Shown: positions 10,454-21,599, numbered from the stretch's first letter. The stretch: 64,000 bases of DNA from Orientallactaga sibirica (GCA_036365145.1 JAEOAD010000048.1:11480501-11544500), one strand, 5' to 3'. Notes: generated by a model from the letters alone, not told the origin. Numbers and translations: made by a program.

Positions 10454-10497
10454 GCCTCTCTCTCTCACACACAAATAAATAAATAAAATATTAAAAA
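10279..10497 (+). mobile_element. DIP-like SINE
   Basis: Head GGGAGAGATGGCTTAGCAG and a (CT)n run at about 10421-10450, ending in AAATAAATAAATAAA. Target duplication AAAAACTCCAGGGA at 10265-10278 and about 10498-10512. Confidence 0.92.
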
Positions 10498-10512
10498 AAA
10501 AAACTCCAGGGA

Positions 10513-10984
10513 TTGTGAGGCAGTCTTAGAAAGTGAATCCTGGCAGGTTTTCATAGTGAGGATTATAGGAAAATTCCCTGTGTTTCTGGCAGAGGATGGG
10601 GAAAGCAGTTGTTTGAAATACATCCAGAATGTTCTGCCCTTCACAAGGCCCGGCTGTAGCAGAAATGAAGAATACCTGTGAGTAGAATGGACTTGGACTG
10701 AGGAAAAGTCACTGAGCTTGAAGGAATGTCAGCAGCAACTTCCCTGACTGACGTTCGCAGAAAAGGGGACAGAAAGCAGGCAACTTCAGAACTGTGAGAC
10801 AGTTACAGAAGGGAAACAAGCATGTTATAGTGTGTCAGAGGAAGGAGAGAAGGCATCAGAGAAAATAACTTAAAATAGTGTCTGAAAATACCAAAGTTAA
10901 TAACAGTCACAAAATTATCCTGGCAATCCCGAAGAACCCAAAGCAGGATAAATACCAAATAATCTATAGATAAACAGATCACCT
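10513..10984. other. Unique sequence, no gene seen
   Basis: Purine-rich and otherwise featureless, with no recognised repeat. Confidence 0.4.
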
Positions 10985-11060
10985 TTTACCTATGAGTTCC
11001 ATCCCCAGTACTGTAAAAAAAAAAAAAAAAAAAAAAAAGAAGAAGAAAAGAAAAAGAAAA
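10985..11060 (+). mobile_element. ID-like SINE 3' half with A-rich tail
   Basis: TATGAGTTCCATCCCCAGTA resembles the 3' half (B box) of an ID element, followed directly by about 24 A and AAG/AAAAG repeats. The 5' half is absent. Confidence 0.5.
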
Positions 11061-11064
11061 AAGA

Positions 11065-11230
11065 ATTGTGCCAGGCATGGTGGCACACACCTTAATTGCA
11101 GCACTTGAGAGGCAGAGGTAGGAGGATCGCCATGAGTTCAAGGCCACCCTGAGAATACAGAGTGAATTCCAGGTCAGCCTGGGCTAGAATGAGACCTACC
11201 TCAAAAAGCAAACAAATGAAAAACAAAAAC
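11065..11230 (+). mobile_element. B1 SINE
   Basis: TGCCAGGCATGGTGGCACAC to GCCTGGGCTAGAATGAGACC, then a CAAACAAATG tail. It sits directly after the A-rich tail of the preceding ID-like piece. Confidence 0.95.
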
Positions 11231-12514
11231 AAAAATTGTGAGAAAGGCAAACTATGAACTAATAGGTAACATGAGTAGAGATTTTAAAATTTCAAGAAAA
11301 TGTTAACAAATCAAATGAAACAATACATAATTACAAAACATAGTCACAACACAATAAAGCAAGATAGAATTTTCAGAAACAATTAGCCATTTACACTTCA
11401 CAAGTGAACTGAGCAAGGCAAACAAGATCATGTCAATAAATGCAGAAAAAACCATCATTTGCAATACTGATGCTAAAAACCTTCAGCACAGTAGGAAGAG
11501 AAAGGAGCTTCCTCACCTGGAACAAAAGACTGCCAAAGGTCCTTTAGCTCACTTCACGACTAGTGGTGCGTCTCTAGACACTTGTCTGCTAAGATCTGCA
11601 ACAAGGCGAGGATTGTCCTTGTCACTGTTCTCACTCAGCCTCTGACTGGAGGTGATGTAAAGACACACTAACAGGAAGAAAAAGACATGGTTGGGAGGGA
11701 AAACAGTTGACCTGGCTTTGTCCAATTATATAGGCACAGACCTACATCGGTAAAAATGGCCTTAAGTGCCTATGCAGAAAATATGCAACTAATAGCAATT
11801 ATAGGAAGGAACAGTATAACATTTACATTAGCATCCAGTATAAAATATACTTAGATAAGAGTATAACAAAATGGGTTCAAGATCCACATGATAAAAATAC
11901 TTAAATTCTGGTGAGAGAAATCAAATATTTATATAAATAGAGAGATGAGTCATGCACATAGATAGGAAAACTCAATATTGTCGAGATGTTAATTTTGCAC
12001 AACTTGATGTAGAGATTCAGTACAGTCTCAGTCATAATCCTAGCATGGTATTTTATGAAATTTTTATTTTTTGAAATTTTATGAAGACTGGCAAACTAGC
12101 ACGAGTGTATATGGAAATGCAAAAGACCCTGAAGAGCCCACATAATGTTGGCTTGTACAAAGTTGAGGAAGTGAAACCACGTGACTTCAAGACTTACCAT
12201 AAAGCTCACGCACGCCATCAAGATAGAATGTGGTGTTGGTGAAAAACAGAAACAATAAAGCAGAATAGACAGCCCAGGGATAGACCTAAAAGAAACCCCA
12301 CCGAGATCAACTGATCTCTGATAGAGTAATGAAGGGAAGCCGGAGGAGAGGTCAGACTTCTGACAAATGGTGCTGGGATGACTAGACGTCGGCGTGCAAA
12401 ATACCTAGACACAGCCTTACTTTTTCATAAAGATTAACTCCAGATGGATCACATACCTAAATATAAAGTAAAGTACAAATGCTGTAACTCAAAGAAGAAA
12501 CTCTAAGTTGCTCT

Positions 12515-12722
12515 GTTTCACTTCTTATGGAAGCATTTCCTTCATATGCATAATGTATTTTGAGCTCCAGCCCTCCCCATCACTTTTTTGTGTTCATCTT
12601 CCCCATCCTCCTTCCGCTGAAACCCTGCTTCTTTCCGTGGCATCCCTCTTCTGTTTTGATGTCCTTTTGTATGATTTTGCCCTCCTCCAGCATCTGTGAC
12701 AACACATTGAGGGGCCTCATAA
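12515..12722 (-). mobile_element. L1 3' UTR fragment (tentative)
   Basis: Pyrimidine-rich sequence (CCTCCTTCCGCTG, GATTTTGCCCTCCTCC, GACAACACATTGAGGGGCC) resembles the complement of a rodent L1 3' UTR. It sits where the L1M copy loses part of ORF2. No target duplication was found. Confidence 0.4.
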
Positions 12723-13070
12723 TTGCCAAAACTTAGAGGCAACCAAGATGGGAAATTAACAACTGTGGATGAACAGAATATAATACAGCAACACAGTGGA
12801 AGATTATTCAGCAATCAAAAGAAAGGAGTTACCAGCATGTGGAAGAATCTTCAATGCATATTTCAAAGTTTAAAAAAAAGCCAGTCTAAAAGGGCTACAG
12901 ACTATCTGATTCCAACTTGATGACACTACGCAAGAATGATAGTGGTTGCAGGGCTGGGTGGGACGCCAAAGTCCATGAAATGAACAGATGGGACATGGGG
13001 TGTTTAGGGTAGTGTGACTATTCTGTATGATACTATCATGATGATACATACCATGTTTGTTTGATTCAAG

Positions 13071-13389
13071 TGTCCATAAACTGAGATATTCTGAATGCTA
13101 GTCTCCCCAGCTGTTGGCAAGTGGAAATTAAAGCCTCCTGGAGGCAGTGTATTGTTGGGGCAAGCTTATGGGTGTTATAGCAAGTTTCCCAATGCCAGTA
13201 TTTGACACTCTCTCCTATTGCTATTGTCCACCCAATGTTGGTGACGGGGTGATGCCCACCCTCTGCTCATGCCATTGTTTCCCCCTGCCATCATAGAACT
13301 TCCCCTCGAGTTTGTAAGCCAAAATAAACCTTTTTTTCCCACAACCTGCTCTTGGTCAGGTGATTTCTGCCAACAACGCGAACCTCACA
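13071..13389 (+). mobile_element. Solo LTR inserted in L1M
   Basis: Opens TGTCCATAAACTGAGATATT, contains GGGTTATAGC-type and GTTTGTAAGCCAAAATAAAC (polyadenylation signal), and ends GCGAACCTCACA. It sits exactly between two adjacent parts of the L1M 3' UTR. The MaLR/ERVL class is an inference from the AATAAA context and TG...CA ends. Confidence 0.68.
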
Positions 13390-13499
13390 GCAAACACATA
13401 TAATTATGCATTTATTAAAAACCCACAGGACATGCAACAAAACAACAAAAAAAAGCTTCAATGATAACTATGGACCTTTGTCAAGAATAACATATCAAG

Positions 13500-13642
13500 G
13501 GCTGGAGAAATGACTTAGCGGTTAAGGCATTTGCCTGCAAAGCCAAAGGATCCCGGTTCAATTCTCCAGGACCCACGTAAGCTAGATACACAAGGGGGTG
13601 TATCATATGGAGTTCATTTGCAGTGGTTGGACGCCAACATAC

Positions 13643-13690
<48 letters not shown>

Positions 13691-13726
13691 ATCTCTCTCA
13701 AGAAAATAAATAAATATAATTTTAAA
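13500..13726 (+). mobile_element. DIP-like SINE with long (CT)n, inside L1M
   Basis: Complete copy with CT run 13645-13690. Target duplication AAGAATAACATATCAA lies on each side (about 13484-13499 and 13728-13743), perfect over 16 bp. Confidence 0.95.
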
Positions 13727-14298
13727 AAAGAATAACATATCAATATTGGGTCACTAAATGTAAAGAATGTACCACCAATACAAGACGTAAATAAAGGAGA
13801 AGAGTGGGAGAGTCTGGGCATGATGGGACCCATGAGAGTTCTCTGTTCTTCCTACTCAGTTTTTCTATAAACATAAAATTTCTCTGAAAATAAATTCTAT
13901 AATATATTTTTTTAACTCAGAAGCCCTGTCCCCCTCTTTTGTTTCTCCAAAGTGTCAGCAAAGGAAGAAGCTGATGTTGTGGTTTGAATGTAAGATGTCC
14001 CCTATAGGCTCCTGTGTTTAAATAAGGTCCCCAGCTGGTGGCACTATTTTGCAAAGTCTGTGGCATCTTTAAGAAGTGGAGCCTTACTGGAGAATAGCAA
14101 TGAAGTTTTATAACTCAACCTCACTGCCTGGTTGACATCTACTTTCTGGCTGAAATGTGACAAGCTGGCTTCCTGCTTCTGCCGCTATGCCTTCCTCACC
14201 ATAACAGACTGCATCCCCTTTGAACTATAAACCAAAATAAACACTTTCCTTCCTCCCTCCCTTCCTCCCTCCCTTCTTTCTTCCTTCAAGTTGCTTTT

Positions 14299-14693
14299 TA
14301 AAAAATAGTTATTTATGAGCCGGGCGTGATGGTGCACGCCTTTAATCCTAGCACTCGGGAGGCAGAGGTAGGAGGATCGCCATGAGTTCAAGGCTACCCT
14401 GAGACTATATAGTGAATTCCAGGTCAGCCTGAGCTAGAGTGAGACCCTACCTCGAAAAAAAAATAATGATAATATATTTATTTATGGAAAGAGAGAGAAA
14501 GGTGGGGGGAAGAGGCAGATAGAGAACAAGAGAGAGAGAGAATGGACTTGCCTGGGTCTCCAACCACTGCAGATGAACTCCAGTTGCATGTGTCACTTTG
14601 TGCATCTGGCTTCATGTGTGTACTAGGGAATCGAACCTGAGTCTTTAAGCTTCGCAGGCAAGCACTTTGACTGCTAAGCAATCTCTCCAGCCC
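14299..14693 (-). mobile_element. DIP-like SINE split by a B1
   Basis: SINE pieces are 14299-14316 (T-rich tail) and 14463-14693. The target duplication TCAAGTTGCTTTT at 14286-14298 and 14694-14706 is perfect. The B1 entered its tail, giving B1 in DIP in LTR. Confidence 0.93.
14317..14462 (+). mobile_element. B1 SINE in a DIP tail
   Basis: GAGCCGGGCGTGATGGTGCA to GAGTGAGACCCTACCTCG and an A-tail. Little diverged, so one of the younger B1 copies. TATTTAT repeats flank it. Confidence 0.95.
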
Positions 14694-14745
14694 TCAAGTT
14701 GCTTTTGCAGCTATTTCATCCAGCAATGAGAAAATAACTAATACA

Positions 14746-16204
14746 GTTGGCCTTGTTTAATTTTAAGCCATAAAACTCAGTTTGGGTTCTTTCTTTCTCT
14801 GGGTTGCCCTTTATATTTCAAATTTTTATATTAATTCTAGTAATATACTCTATTCCTGAGTTCAGTGAATAGTGATTATCAGTCTTTTTGAGTTAGCACT
14901 TCTGCAAATGAAGTTTTGGTAAAATAAGTATGGCGACTACTGTTTAAAGTTTTAATTTTGTTAAATTCAGGCTCTTGAGGCTATAGCTGTCTAAACTAAT
15001 GTAAAAACAAAGTAATTTAAGCGTCTTTGAGGAGAGACTATAAAATCAGAAATACGAGCATCCCTTTAAGAAGAGACTCATATTTTAGCATGAAGAACTG
15101 AGAAGAAATCTTAGATTTGAAAGCACAGTGCTTTGGTGGGTACTGTTGTAAATCTTTCTCTGTGCAGATTAGAAAACTGAATTTAAAGGCTAGTAAACTC
15201 AACAAAGAGCCCTGGCAGCTAATTTCAGTTGAAGAAATCGTCTAGATGGTATTAGTGCCACTCTACGGGAATGACTGGCTTTCTTTCCATTCAATCAAAC
15301 CAGATAAAGACCCCCCCATATGAAATAGCTTTATGATAAGACCTTGTCTGAGAGCATGATCATTGTTATTTGGGGGGGACATATCAAAGGCAAAAAAAAT
15401 CTTGGTGCTAGAGATAGGTCATCACTTGTATTTATTGATAACGGGTCCATATATATAGATGGTCTTGGGTAAACTTGCTGCGCTTGAAAATTATTTTCTG
15501 TGTAACTTGAATTTCTCTTTTTACATCCACTATCAAAACAAAGCCAGCGTGATTCCCAAGATTGTTAATGGCGGCCTGTTTTCTCGCTGGGGCAGCCCAT
15601 TATCACACCAATGAGTCCATAGAAAGTGCTGAAAGCATAAAGCCTAGCACATAGTTCAGGAACCTGTGCATTGTCTGGCCCTTCATTATTTAAAAAACAC
15701 AGGGAAGGAAAGATTTCGATAGGGATAGGAATACGGGAAGATATTAAAGTGCTAGAGGAATTGTAGAAAGACCTAGAAAGGCTGATCTGAGATCCTTAAT
15801 CCTCATAACCATCTCCCCCAAGTGGTCCTTATTCCAAAGTCATCATTTCTGTCACCGACACAATCCATTTTTTATGGGAGCATTTTAAAAACTTAAGATT
15901 CTGCCATCAGTCCTCCAGGCTCATTATTGGTTCACTGTTGCTGTGGCTTCATCGTGTGCCCAGTAGCTACGCTAACACCGTCCTTGTCCCTGTCTTCTCA
16001 GCCGGGTGGCCTCAATCTGCCATACATCCACCTAGGATCTGCTTCTTCCTCTAGTGTTGACCAACATTAAATGTTCAACCCAAGTTAACTGTGACCATTC
16101 GGAGGTCGTCATTAAGCAAGAGTGACCCGTGGTGAAATCTCCTACTCGCCCATGTTTGGAACCAGGAGAGCAGGCAAGCATTTATTTGAGAAGAGATACA
16201 AGTG
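14746..16204. other. Unique sequence, about 1.46 kb
   Basis: No recent insertion recognised. AT-rich at the left. A GC-balanced part near 15540-15620 (GGCGGCCTGTTTTCTCGCTG) stands out from its surroundings. No coding signal. Confidence 0.45.
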
Positions 16205-16585
16205 GTGAATGCTCTTGGCTGAATGGTGTTCCTCAGAAATTCCTATGTGAATCCCGAATCCCATTATTTGGAATGGGACTGCTTTTGGAGTTAGAATTTT
16301 TAAAAGCATAGCAGAACTAAAATGAGGCTGGTTAAGTAGACCATTATGCAATAAGACTATCATTCTAATAAAAAGAGATTTGGACACAGTCATATACAGA
16401 TAGGGGCTCTTATGAAGACACCCCCCACCCCACACACACATGAAAACACCACCTGGAAGCCAAAGGGAAAACCCTCAGAAAAAATCTTTACCACACCTCA
16501 GTCTTGGACTCCAGCCTCTAGAACTGTGAGGAAAAAAATGTATGGCCTCAGCTCTGTGTTGATGAAGAAATATCAACGAACCTTC
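16205..16585 (+). mobile_element. MLT1-type MaLR LTR
   Basis: GGCTGAATGGTGTTCCTCAG, ACTAAAATGAGGCTGGTTAA, AAAAAGAGATTTGGACACAG, TTGGACTCCAGCCTCTAGAA and CTGTGAGGAAAAAAATGTAT appear in the MLT1 order. The edges are indistinct. Confidence 0.78.
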
Positions 16586-16929
16586 TGAGAAATGACTGTG
16601 AATGAATCTGGGGCCCGATCAGTGATTTATTCCAGAGAAATCTAGTATTAGCTGACATTTCAAACGTCTGGATAACAAAGGATATGTCACCATCGTCCTA
16701 CCGTTGGCCAGGGCCTCATGTCTTCAGTGTTCCTGTCCACTTTTCCATACACTAGAAGTCATGATGGCAAAAGCTGAGTCCTGCTCCTCATGAGCCTTCC
16801 CTCTGGATGCTACAGTGGGTTGGGGACTTTCCTGATCATTTCAATTATTTAAGGAGACAAAGTGTATTAACCCTAAAACCTAACTCATCTTTGCAAATAA
16901 CTCAGTGATAACAAGTACAAGGTTTTTTG
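16586..16929. other. Unique sequence, no gene seen
   Basis: No repeat or frame recognised. Confidence 0.4.
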
Positions 16930-17048
16930 TTGTTTTTTTTAATTATTTTTATTTATTTGAGAGAGAGAGAGAGGCAGATAGAGAATGGGCACACCAGTGC
17001 GTCCAGCCATCACAAATGAACTCCAGATGCGTGCACCACATGGTCATC
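16930..17048 (-). mobile_element. DIP-like SINE, 3' half only
   Basis: T-rich tail, GAGAGAGAGAGAGG, AATGGGCACACCAG and CCAGATGCGTGCACCAC, then it stops. The tRNA-like head that should lie to the right is missing. No target duplication was found, so later deletion is possible. Confidence 0.8.
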
Positions 17049-17202
17049 TAGAGTGCCACCCATAGTGCCCTTCTGTAACTTCTAGTGACATGGCATGCCT
17101 CATTCAGACCGTACCTCTCAATTACATTCCTTTTACCCAAGTTCTCCCACCCATGATACTTGCTTCAGTCTTTAGAGAATACTTTCTCTTATGGAAAATT
17201 TT

Positions 17203-17420
17203 TTAAATATTTTGTTTTTATTTATTTATTTATTTATTTAACAGAGAAGGGAGGGAGAGAGAGAGAGAGAATGGGCACACCAGGACCTCTAGCCACTGCA
17301 AATGAACTCCAGATGCGTGCACCCCCTTGTGCATCTGGCTAACATGGGTCCTGAGGAAGCGAACCTGGGTCCTTTGGCTTTGCAGGCAAGCACCTTAAGC
17401 GCTAAGTCATCCCTCCAGCC
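17203..17420 (-). mobile_element. DIP-like SINE
   Basis: Reversed full copy ending CATCCCTCCAGCC. Flanked by CTCTTATGGAAAATTTT (17186-17202) and CTCTTATGGAAATTTT (17421-17436). An ATTT tail lies at about 17218-17240. Confidence 0.94.
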
Positions 17421-17599
17421 CTCTTATGGAAATTTTCATCATGATTGCTTATGCATGCATACGATACACACTCTTCATTCTCATGCAAATTATCCATGTA
17501 CATCTTCTATAGCCAGAAAGATGTTCAATTTACAGCAAATAAATTGCAGAACTCCTTATAGAGCTTTTTAATTAACAGACTTGATTTGTTAGAGTGGCT

Positions 17600-18230
17600 T
17601 CTGGTTTATAGGAAATTTCAGCAGAATGTAGAAAGAGCTGCTATATGTCTCTTCTCACCTTCTCAATATTTTCCTCTGTTATCAATTTTGTACCTTAATA
17701 AGGTACATTTGCCAAGCTTGGTAGCACATGCCTTTAATCCCAGCACTCGGGAGACAGAGGTAGGAGGATCACAGTGAGTTCAAGGCCACCCTGAGAATAC
17801 AGAGTGAATTCCAGGTCAGCCTGGGCTAGAGCAAGACCCTACCTCAAAAAACCAAAAATTAAAAAAATAATAAAATAAAAAAAAATAAGGTCCATTTGTT
17901 ATGAATAATGAACCTGTATTGATACATTAGTATTAACTATTACTAACTATGGCTTTTAGTTTAGATTGGTATTCACTGTGTTGTGCGTTCCATGGTTTTC
18001 ATGAGTATATAAAATCCTGGATCCACCATCACAGAATCTTATCATACAGAATATTTTTACCACCCCAACTATCTCCTGAGCTTCATGTATTCACCTCTTC
18101 TTGTTTCTTGAATCCTTGGAAGTCACTGGCATTCTTCCTGTTCTTTTAGCCTTACCTTGGGCACAAAGTCATATAGTTGGAATTACATAGCATGCAACCT
18201 TATCAGGTTGGATAAACTTGATAAATGAAC
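17600..18230 (-). mobile_element. Old L1M 3' end, split by a B1
   Basis: Pieces 17600-17711 and 17884-18230. Blocks CCTCTGTTATCAATTTTG, TTGATACATTAGTATTAACT, GTTGTGCGTTCCATGG and GTCATATAGTTGGAATTACA follow the complement of an L1M ORF2 end and 3' UTR. The strand is opposite to the L1M at 11-14 kb, so this is a separate insertion. Confidence 0.78.
17712..17883 (+). mobile_element. B1 SINE inside L1M
   Basis: GCCAAGCTTGGTAGCACATG to AAGACCCTACCTC with a long AAAAT-rich tail. Target duplication AATAAGGTACATTTG (17697-17711) and AATAAGGTCCATTTG (17884-17898). Confidence 0.96.
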
Positions 18231-18909
18231 CAAGCAAATAACAAACAGTGCTGTTTCTTCCACAGGTAGTGCATGCAACCAGAACCCAAATGATGGAACT
18301 GGACATGGTCACACCTTGAAACTTCATAGCATACTCTTGGGATGTTTTCTTTCTAATCTTGTCACCAGGAGAGGAATAATTCTATAAGGGGACACAATAG
18401 AGATTCTTGTCACTGGATCTGAGACTGTCCCTAAAATATTAGGGACTGGGGAACTTCATTTCCAAAGGCAGGGGATCTGATTACTGCAATATAATTTATA
18501 ACAGGGAAGGAAGACTAAGTTTGAAATCTAGGTGACTCTGAATGATGGAGAGGTTGACTCCTAAGAGGAGTTTGGGAAGCACTGGGCAGTGATAGCTTCA
18601 ATTGTCTGAACTCTGGTCTCTGGTCATACCAACTCATCTTTTTGTTTCTCCAGCTAAGAGATGATGGTGGCTTCCTGCCATGGCTAACCTGTATGTTATC
18701 ACCAATTTATAGTTTGACTTTTTACTCTTACTTTACTAATGCACTTATTAATGTACCAAAGGCTTTATTTTAAACACCCAAGGTGGGTTCTCTATTCCTG
18801 GTTTGAGTATATATACATATACAAATATAAGTACTTATCAATCTATATGGAATTTCTTTAGAAAGACTAATCTCTTCCAAATGACTTGCCAAGTTACACA
18901 CTTAGAAGT
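18231..18909. other. Unclassified sequence
   Basis: A (TA)/(CA)-like stretch at about 18808-18830. No gene or named repeat. The right part could belong to an old LTR whose 3' end is at 19127-19242. Confidence 0.35.
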
Positions 18910-18916
18910 AATGGAG

Positions 18917-19066
18917 GGCTGGAGAGATGGCTCAGCATTTAAGACACTTGCCTGCAAAGTCTAAGGACCCAGGTTTGATTCCCCAGTACCCATGTAAGCC
19001 AGATGCACAAGGTGACACACGCATCTCGAGATCATTTGCAGTGGCTAGAGGTCTTGGCATGCCCGT

Positions 19067-19101
<35 letters not shown>

Positions 19102-19119
19102 TTCGAATAACTAAAAAAC
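18917..19119 (+). mobile_element. DIP-like SINE
   Basis: Head GCTGGAGAGATGGCTCAGCA, body with CCAGATGCACAAGGTGACAC and CT block. Short flanking repeats AATGGAG at 18910-18916 and 19120-19126. Confidence 0.92.
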
Positions 19120-19126
19120 AATGGAG

Positions 19127-19242
19127 CTAGCAAACATGGATTGAAACATCTAAAACTATGAACCAAAATATATTTTTCCATCCTTAAGCTGATGTCTGCA
19201 GGCACTTCAGCACAGCAATAACCAAAGCTGATTAGTACAGAT
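19127..19242 (+). mobile_element. LTR 3' end fragment (MaLR/ERVL-like)
   Basis: AACTATGAACCAAAATATAT, CTTAAGCTGATGTCTGCAG and CACAGCAATAACCAAAGCTG, ending GATTAGTACAG. This resembles the last 115 bp of family X/Y LTRs. The 5' part is not recognised. Confidence 0.5.
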
Positions 19243-19449
19243 GGTGTTCATCTTATATCAGTGGTGGCTGTGAATTATTTTTCTCCTGAGACTCAAAGTG
19301 GATGGCAAAACATCTGGCTCTTCATTGAGTCTTACGCTTGAAAGGTCCATGTGGCCATTTTCATATTCATTGGGCAGGGAAGGGATTCAAAAGGAGATTC
19401 AAACTGGCATATCTGAACATGGTTAATAAGGATTAAGATAGAGCAGGTC

Positions 19450-19714
19450 AGGCTGGAGAGATGGCTTAGAGGTTAAGGCGCCTGCCTGCTAAGCCTAAGA
19501 ACCTGGTTCCAATCTCCAGGTCCCACGTTTAGCCAGATGCAAAGTGACGCAAAGGCGCAATGCTGCACTTGACCACAAGGGGGCTCATGCATCTGGATTT
19601 TGTTCACAGCAGCTGAGAGACTGCTGGTGCGCCCATCTCTATCTGTCTCCCTCTCCCTCTCTGTCTGTTTCTCTCTGTGTCTCTCTCCAAAAATAAATAA
19701 TAAAAAAAATTTTT
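19450..19714 (+). mobile_element. DIP-like SINE, long type
   Basis: Head GGCTGGAGAGATGGCTTAGA, extra segment AAGTGACGCAAAGGCGCAAT, then CCACAAGGGGGCTC (19573-19586), one change from the CTCF-like core of its sister copies. Target duplication AAGATAGAGCAGGTC (19435-19449) and AAGATAGAACAGGTC (19715-19729). Confidence 0.95.
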
Positions 19715-19867
19715 AAGATAGAACAGGTCTAAATTGAAGTCCAGCATCATAATTCCCTAATGTTTTCCCCTACCTATGTTCCTAGCCATGGGACGTCACC
19801 GTCATTCACAGTTATTTAAGATAGAAACCCAACGAGATCCCTGGTTTCACTCTTTATTTAATATCTT

Positions 19868-20182
19868 CATTAGTTCCTTTTTTCTCATTGCTATGACCAA
19901 ATACCCGACAAGAAGCAAGTTAAAGAAGAAATGATTTACTTTGCTTAGTTTAAGAAAGGACACCATCCATCACGGTAGAGAAGAAACGTGCGGGGGCTGG
20001 TCACATTGTCTCTGTAGGAAGAAAGCAGAAAGAAGACAGGAAGTAGGGCTAAGCCAAGAAATGTCTAGGTCGGCTCTCAGCAACCCACTTCCTCCAGCGA
20101 AGCCCCATTTCTAGACCCACCCAAGAGAGTTCCAACACATGAGCCTATGGGGGGGGGCGGATTTCCCATTCAAACCACAACA
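19868..20182 (-). mobile_element. Solo LTR family Y
   Basis: On the minus strand it opens TGTTGTGGTTTGAATGGGAA, contains CATAGGCTCATGTGTTGGAA and GTGATGGATGGTGTCC, and ends GCAATGAGAAAAAAGGAAC. Same family as 13975-14745 and 39216-39962. A run of ten G lies at 20149-20157. Confidence 0.8.
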
Positions 20183-20644
20183 TCTTTTCCCAGCAAATCT
20201 TGATGTTTCCTTAAATCCACTTCCTAATTATTTCTCAAACTTATTTCCATTCATATGAATCAAATCCATATGAATGTTGTCTCCAAGTGGGTTTCAGTCT
20301 TGGCCTGCTGTCAATCGATTCTGTGCAGAGTGTCAATGGAGAAATAGGAAACTCCCTTTTAAACGTTGGCCAACTTTGGTTGTGAAGCAGTAAGTTATCA
20401 CAGTATTTGGCATGAGGCCTTGTAAAGAAGGGCGATCATGTTGTCATGCATCCATGAGAGATTACTAATGCTGTGTAATTATTAATGCTAGGAGAGATGA
20501 GGAAGAGGCCATGGGACATTTGTTTCCTGTGGTCATTAAGGAAGCCAGCCAAGGGGGTCTGGTTTGTGAAGATTATAATTTTACAGCATTTTCTTATGAT
20601 CACTTTAATAAAGTGTCTCACTATGCTTTTAAATATGTATAGAT
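20183..20644. other. Unique sequence, no gene seen
   Basis: Balanced composition and no repeat recognised. A 61-codon minus-strand frame (20621-20436) has no support. Confidence 0.45.
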
Positions 20645-20656
20645 AAAAATGGCTTT

Positions 20657-20918
20657 CTGGGCTGGAGAGATGGCTTAGAGGTTAAGGCGCCTGCCTCCTA
20701 AGTGTAAGAATGCTGGTTCCAATCTCCAGCAGTTCCAATCTCCAGGTTCCATGTTTAGCCAGATGCAAAGTGACACAAGGGCGCAATGCCACACTTAACC
20801 ACAAGGGGGCGCACGCATATGGATTTCGTTCGCAGCAGCTGAGAGGCTGCTGGCGCGCCCATCTCTGTCTTCCTCTCCCTCTCTGTATCTCTCTGTGTCT
20901 CTCTCCAAAAAAAAAAAA
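20657..20918 (+). mobile_element. DIP-like SINE, long type, with internal duplication
   Basis: Carries CCACAAGGGGGCGC at 20799-20812. GTTCCAATCTCCAG occurs twice in tandem around 20714-20743, a 16-bp unit duplicated in the B-box region. Target duplication AAAAATGGCTTT (20645-20656) and AAAAATGACTTT (20919-20930). Confidence 0.95.
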
Positions 20919-20932
20919 AAAAATGACTTTTT

Positions 20933-21371
20933 AAGGTATATAGCTATTTGAGCTGTAGGGGTGAGGTGTTGACTCATTTACACTACAATGTTTGTTATAG
21001 AGGATTGCATTTTTCCTTTTAAGTTATAAAAAAATAGGAAGTGATCTCTCCTATAATAAATTTCACCCGATAAATGCTTGAGTTCATTTTTTAAATAGTC
21101 CATTTTTGACTACTCAGTCTGACTGCCTTTATATGTCAGTGTCAGCATTAGAGAGATGATAGCCAGCTTGAGCAGCTCTAATAGAAGCACAATAGGAGGC
21201 TTGCTGTCTTCCGCATCCTCTCACTTTAACCAATCTGTAATTCTTCTTTGTTGAAACCTCTCAGCCTAACTTGGAAGTTCTACGTATTTTGACGTTCATT
21301 ATGTTTTCACTGTAAACCAACCTATTTCTGTTCCATTAAGATGCTTTGTTTTCTTTCCTTCTAGATCTTTA
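20933..21371. other. Unique sequence, no gene seen
   Basis: AT-rich with no recognised repeat. Confidence 0.4.
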
Positions 21372-21387
21372 GATATATTCATTTCTT

Positions 21388-21562
21388 ATTTATTTATTTA
21401 TTCATTCATTCATTCATTCATTCATTCATTCATTCATTCATTAGAGACAGAGAGAGGGAGAGAGAGAGAGGGAGAATGGGCACCAGAGTTTCTAGCCACT
21501 GCAGATGAACTCCAGACGCATGTGCCACCTTGTGCATCTGGCTTATGTGGGACCTTATGTGG
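21388..21562 (-). mobile_element. DIP-like SINE, 5'-truncated, with (ATTC)n tail
   Basis: The tail has become an ATTC/ATTT microsatellite (about 21388-21442). The body ends at GCATCTGGCTTATGTGGGAC and the tRNA-like head is absent. The 16-bp duplication GATATATTCATTTCTT at 21372-21387 and 21563-21578 is perfect, so truncation happened at insertion. Confidence 0.93.
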
Positions 21563-21599
21563 GATATATTCATTTCTTGGTTAAAATATCTTTTCTTGG

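Larger units (their letters stand above)
11260..13910 (+). mobile_element. Old L1M element (ORF2 end and 3' UTR), multiply interrupted
   Basis: Pieces at 11260-12514, 12723-13070, 13390-13499 and 13727-13910 run collinear with L1M ORF2 and its 3' UTR. Recognisable blocks are GACAAATGGTGCTGGGATGA, ACTCCAGATGGATCACATAC, GCAACACAGTGGAAGATTAT, CTATTCTGTATGATACTATC and the end TTTCTCTGAAAATAAATTC. Reading frames are destroyed. It is interrupted by an inverted L1 3' end, an LTR and a DIP SINE, and part of ORF2 is missing near 12514. Confidence 0.82.
13975..14745 (+). mobile_element. LTR family Y (MaLR-like), carrying nested SINEs
   Basis: LTR pieces are 13975-14285 and 14694-14745. It opens TGTTGTGGTTTGAATGTAAG, contains GGTGGCACTATTTTG and AACCAAAATAAACAC, and closes AATGAGAAAATAACTAATAC. 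This is a typical MaLR-like layout of about 350-400 bp. The DIP SINE inside has a clean target duplication. Confidence 0.78.
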
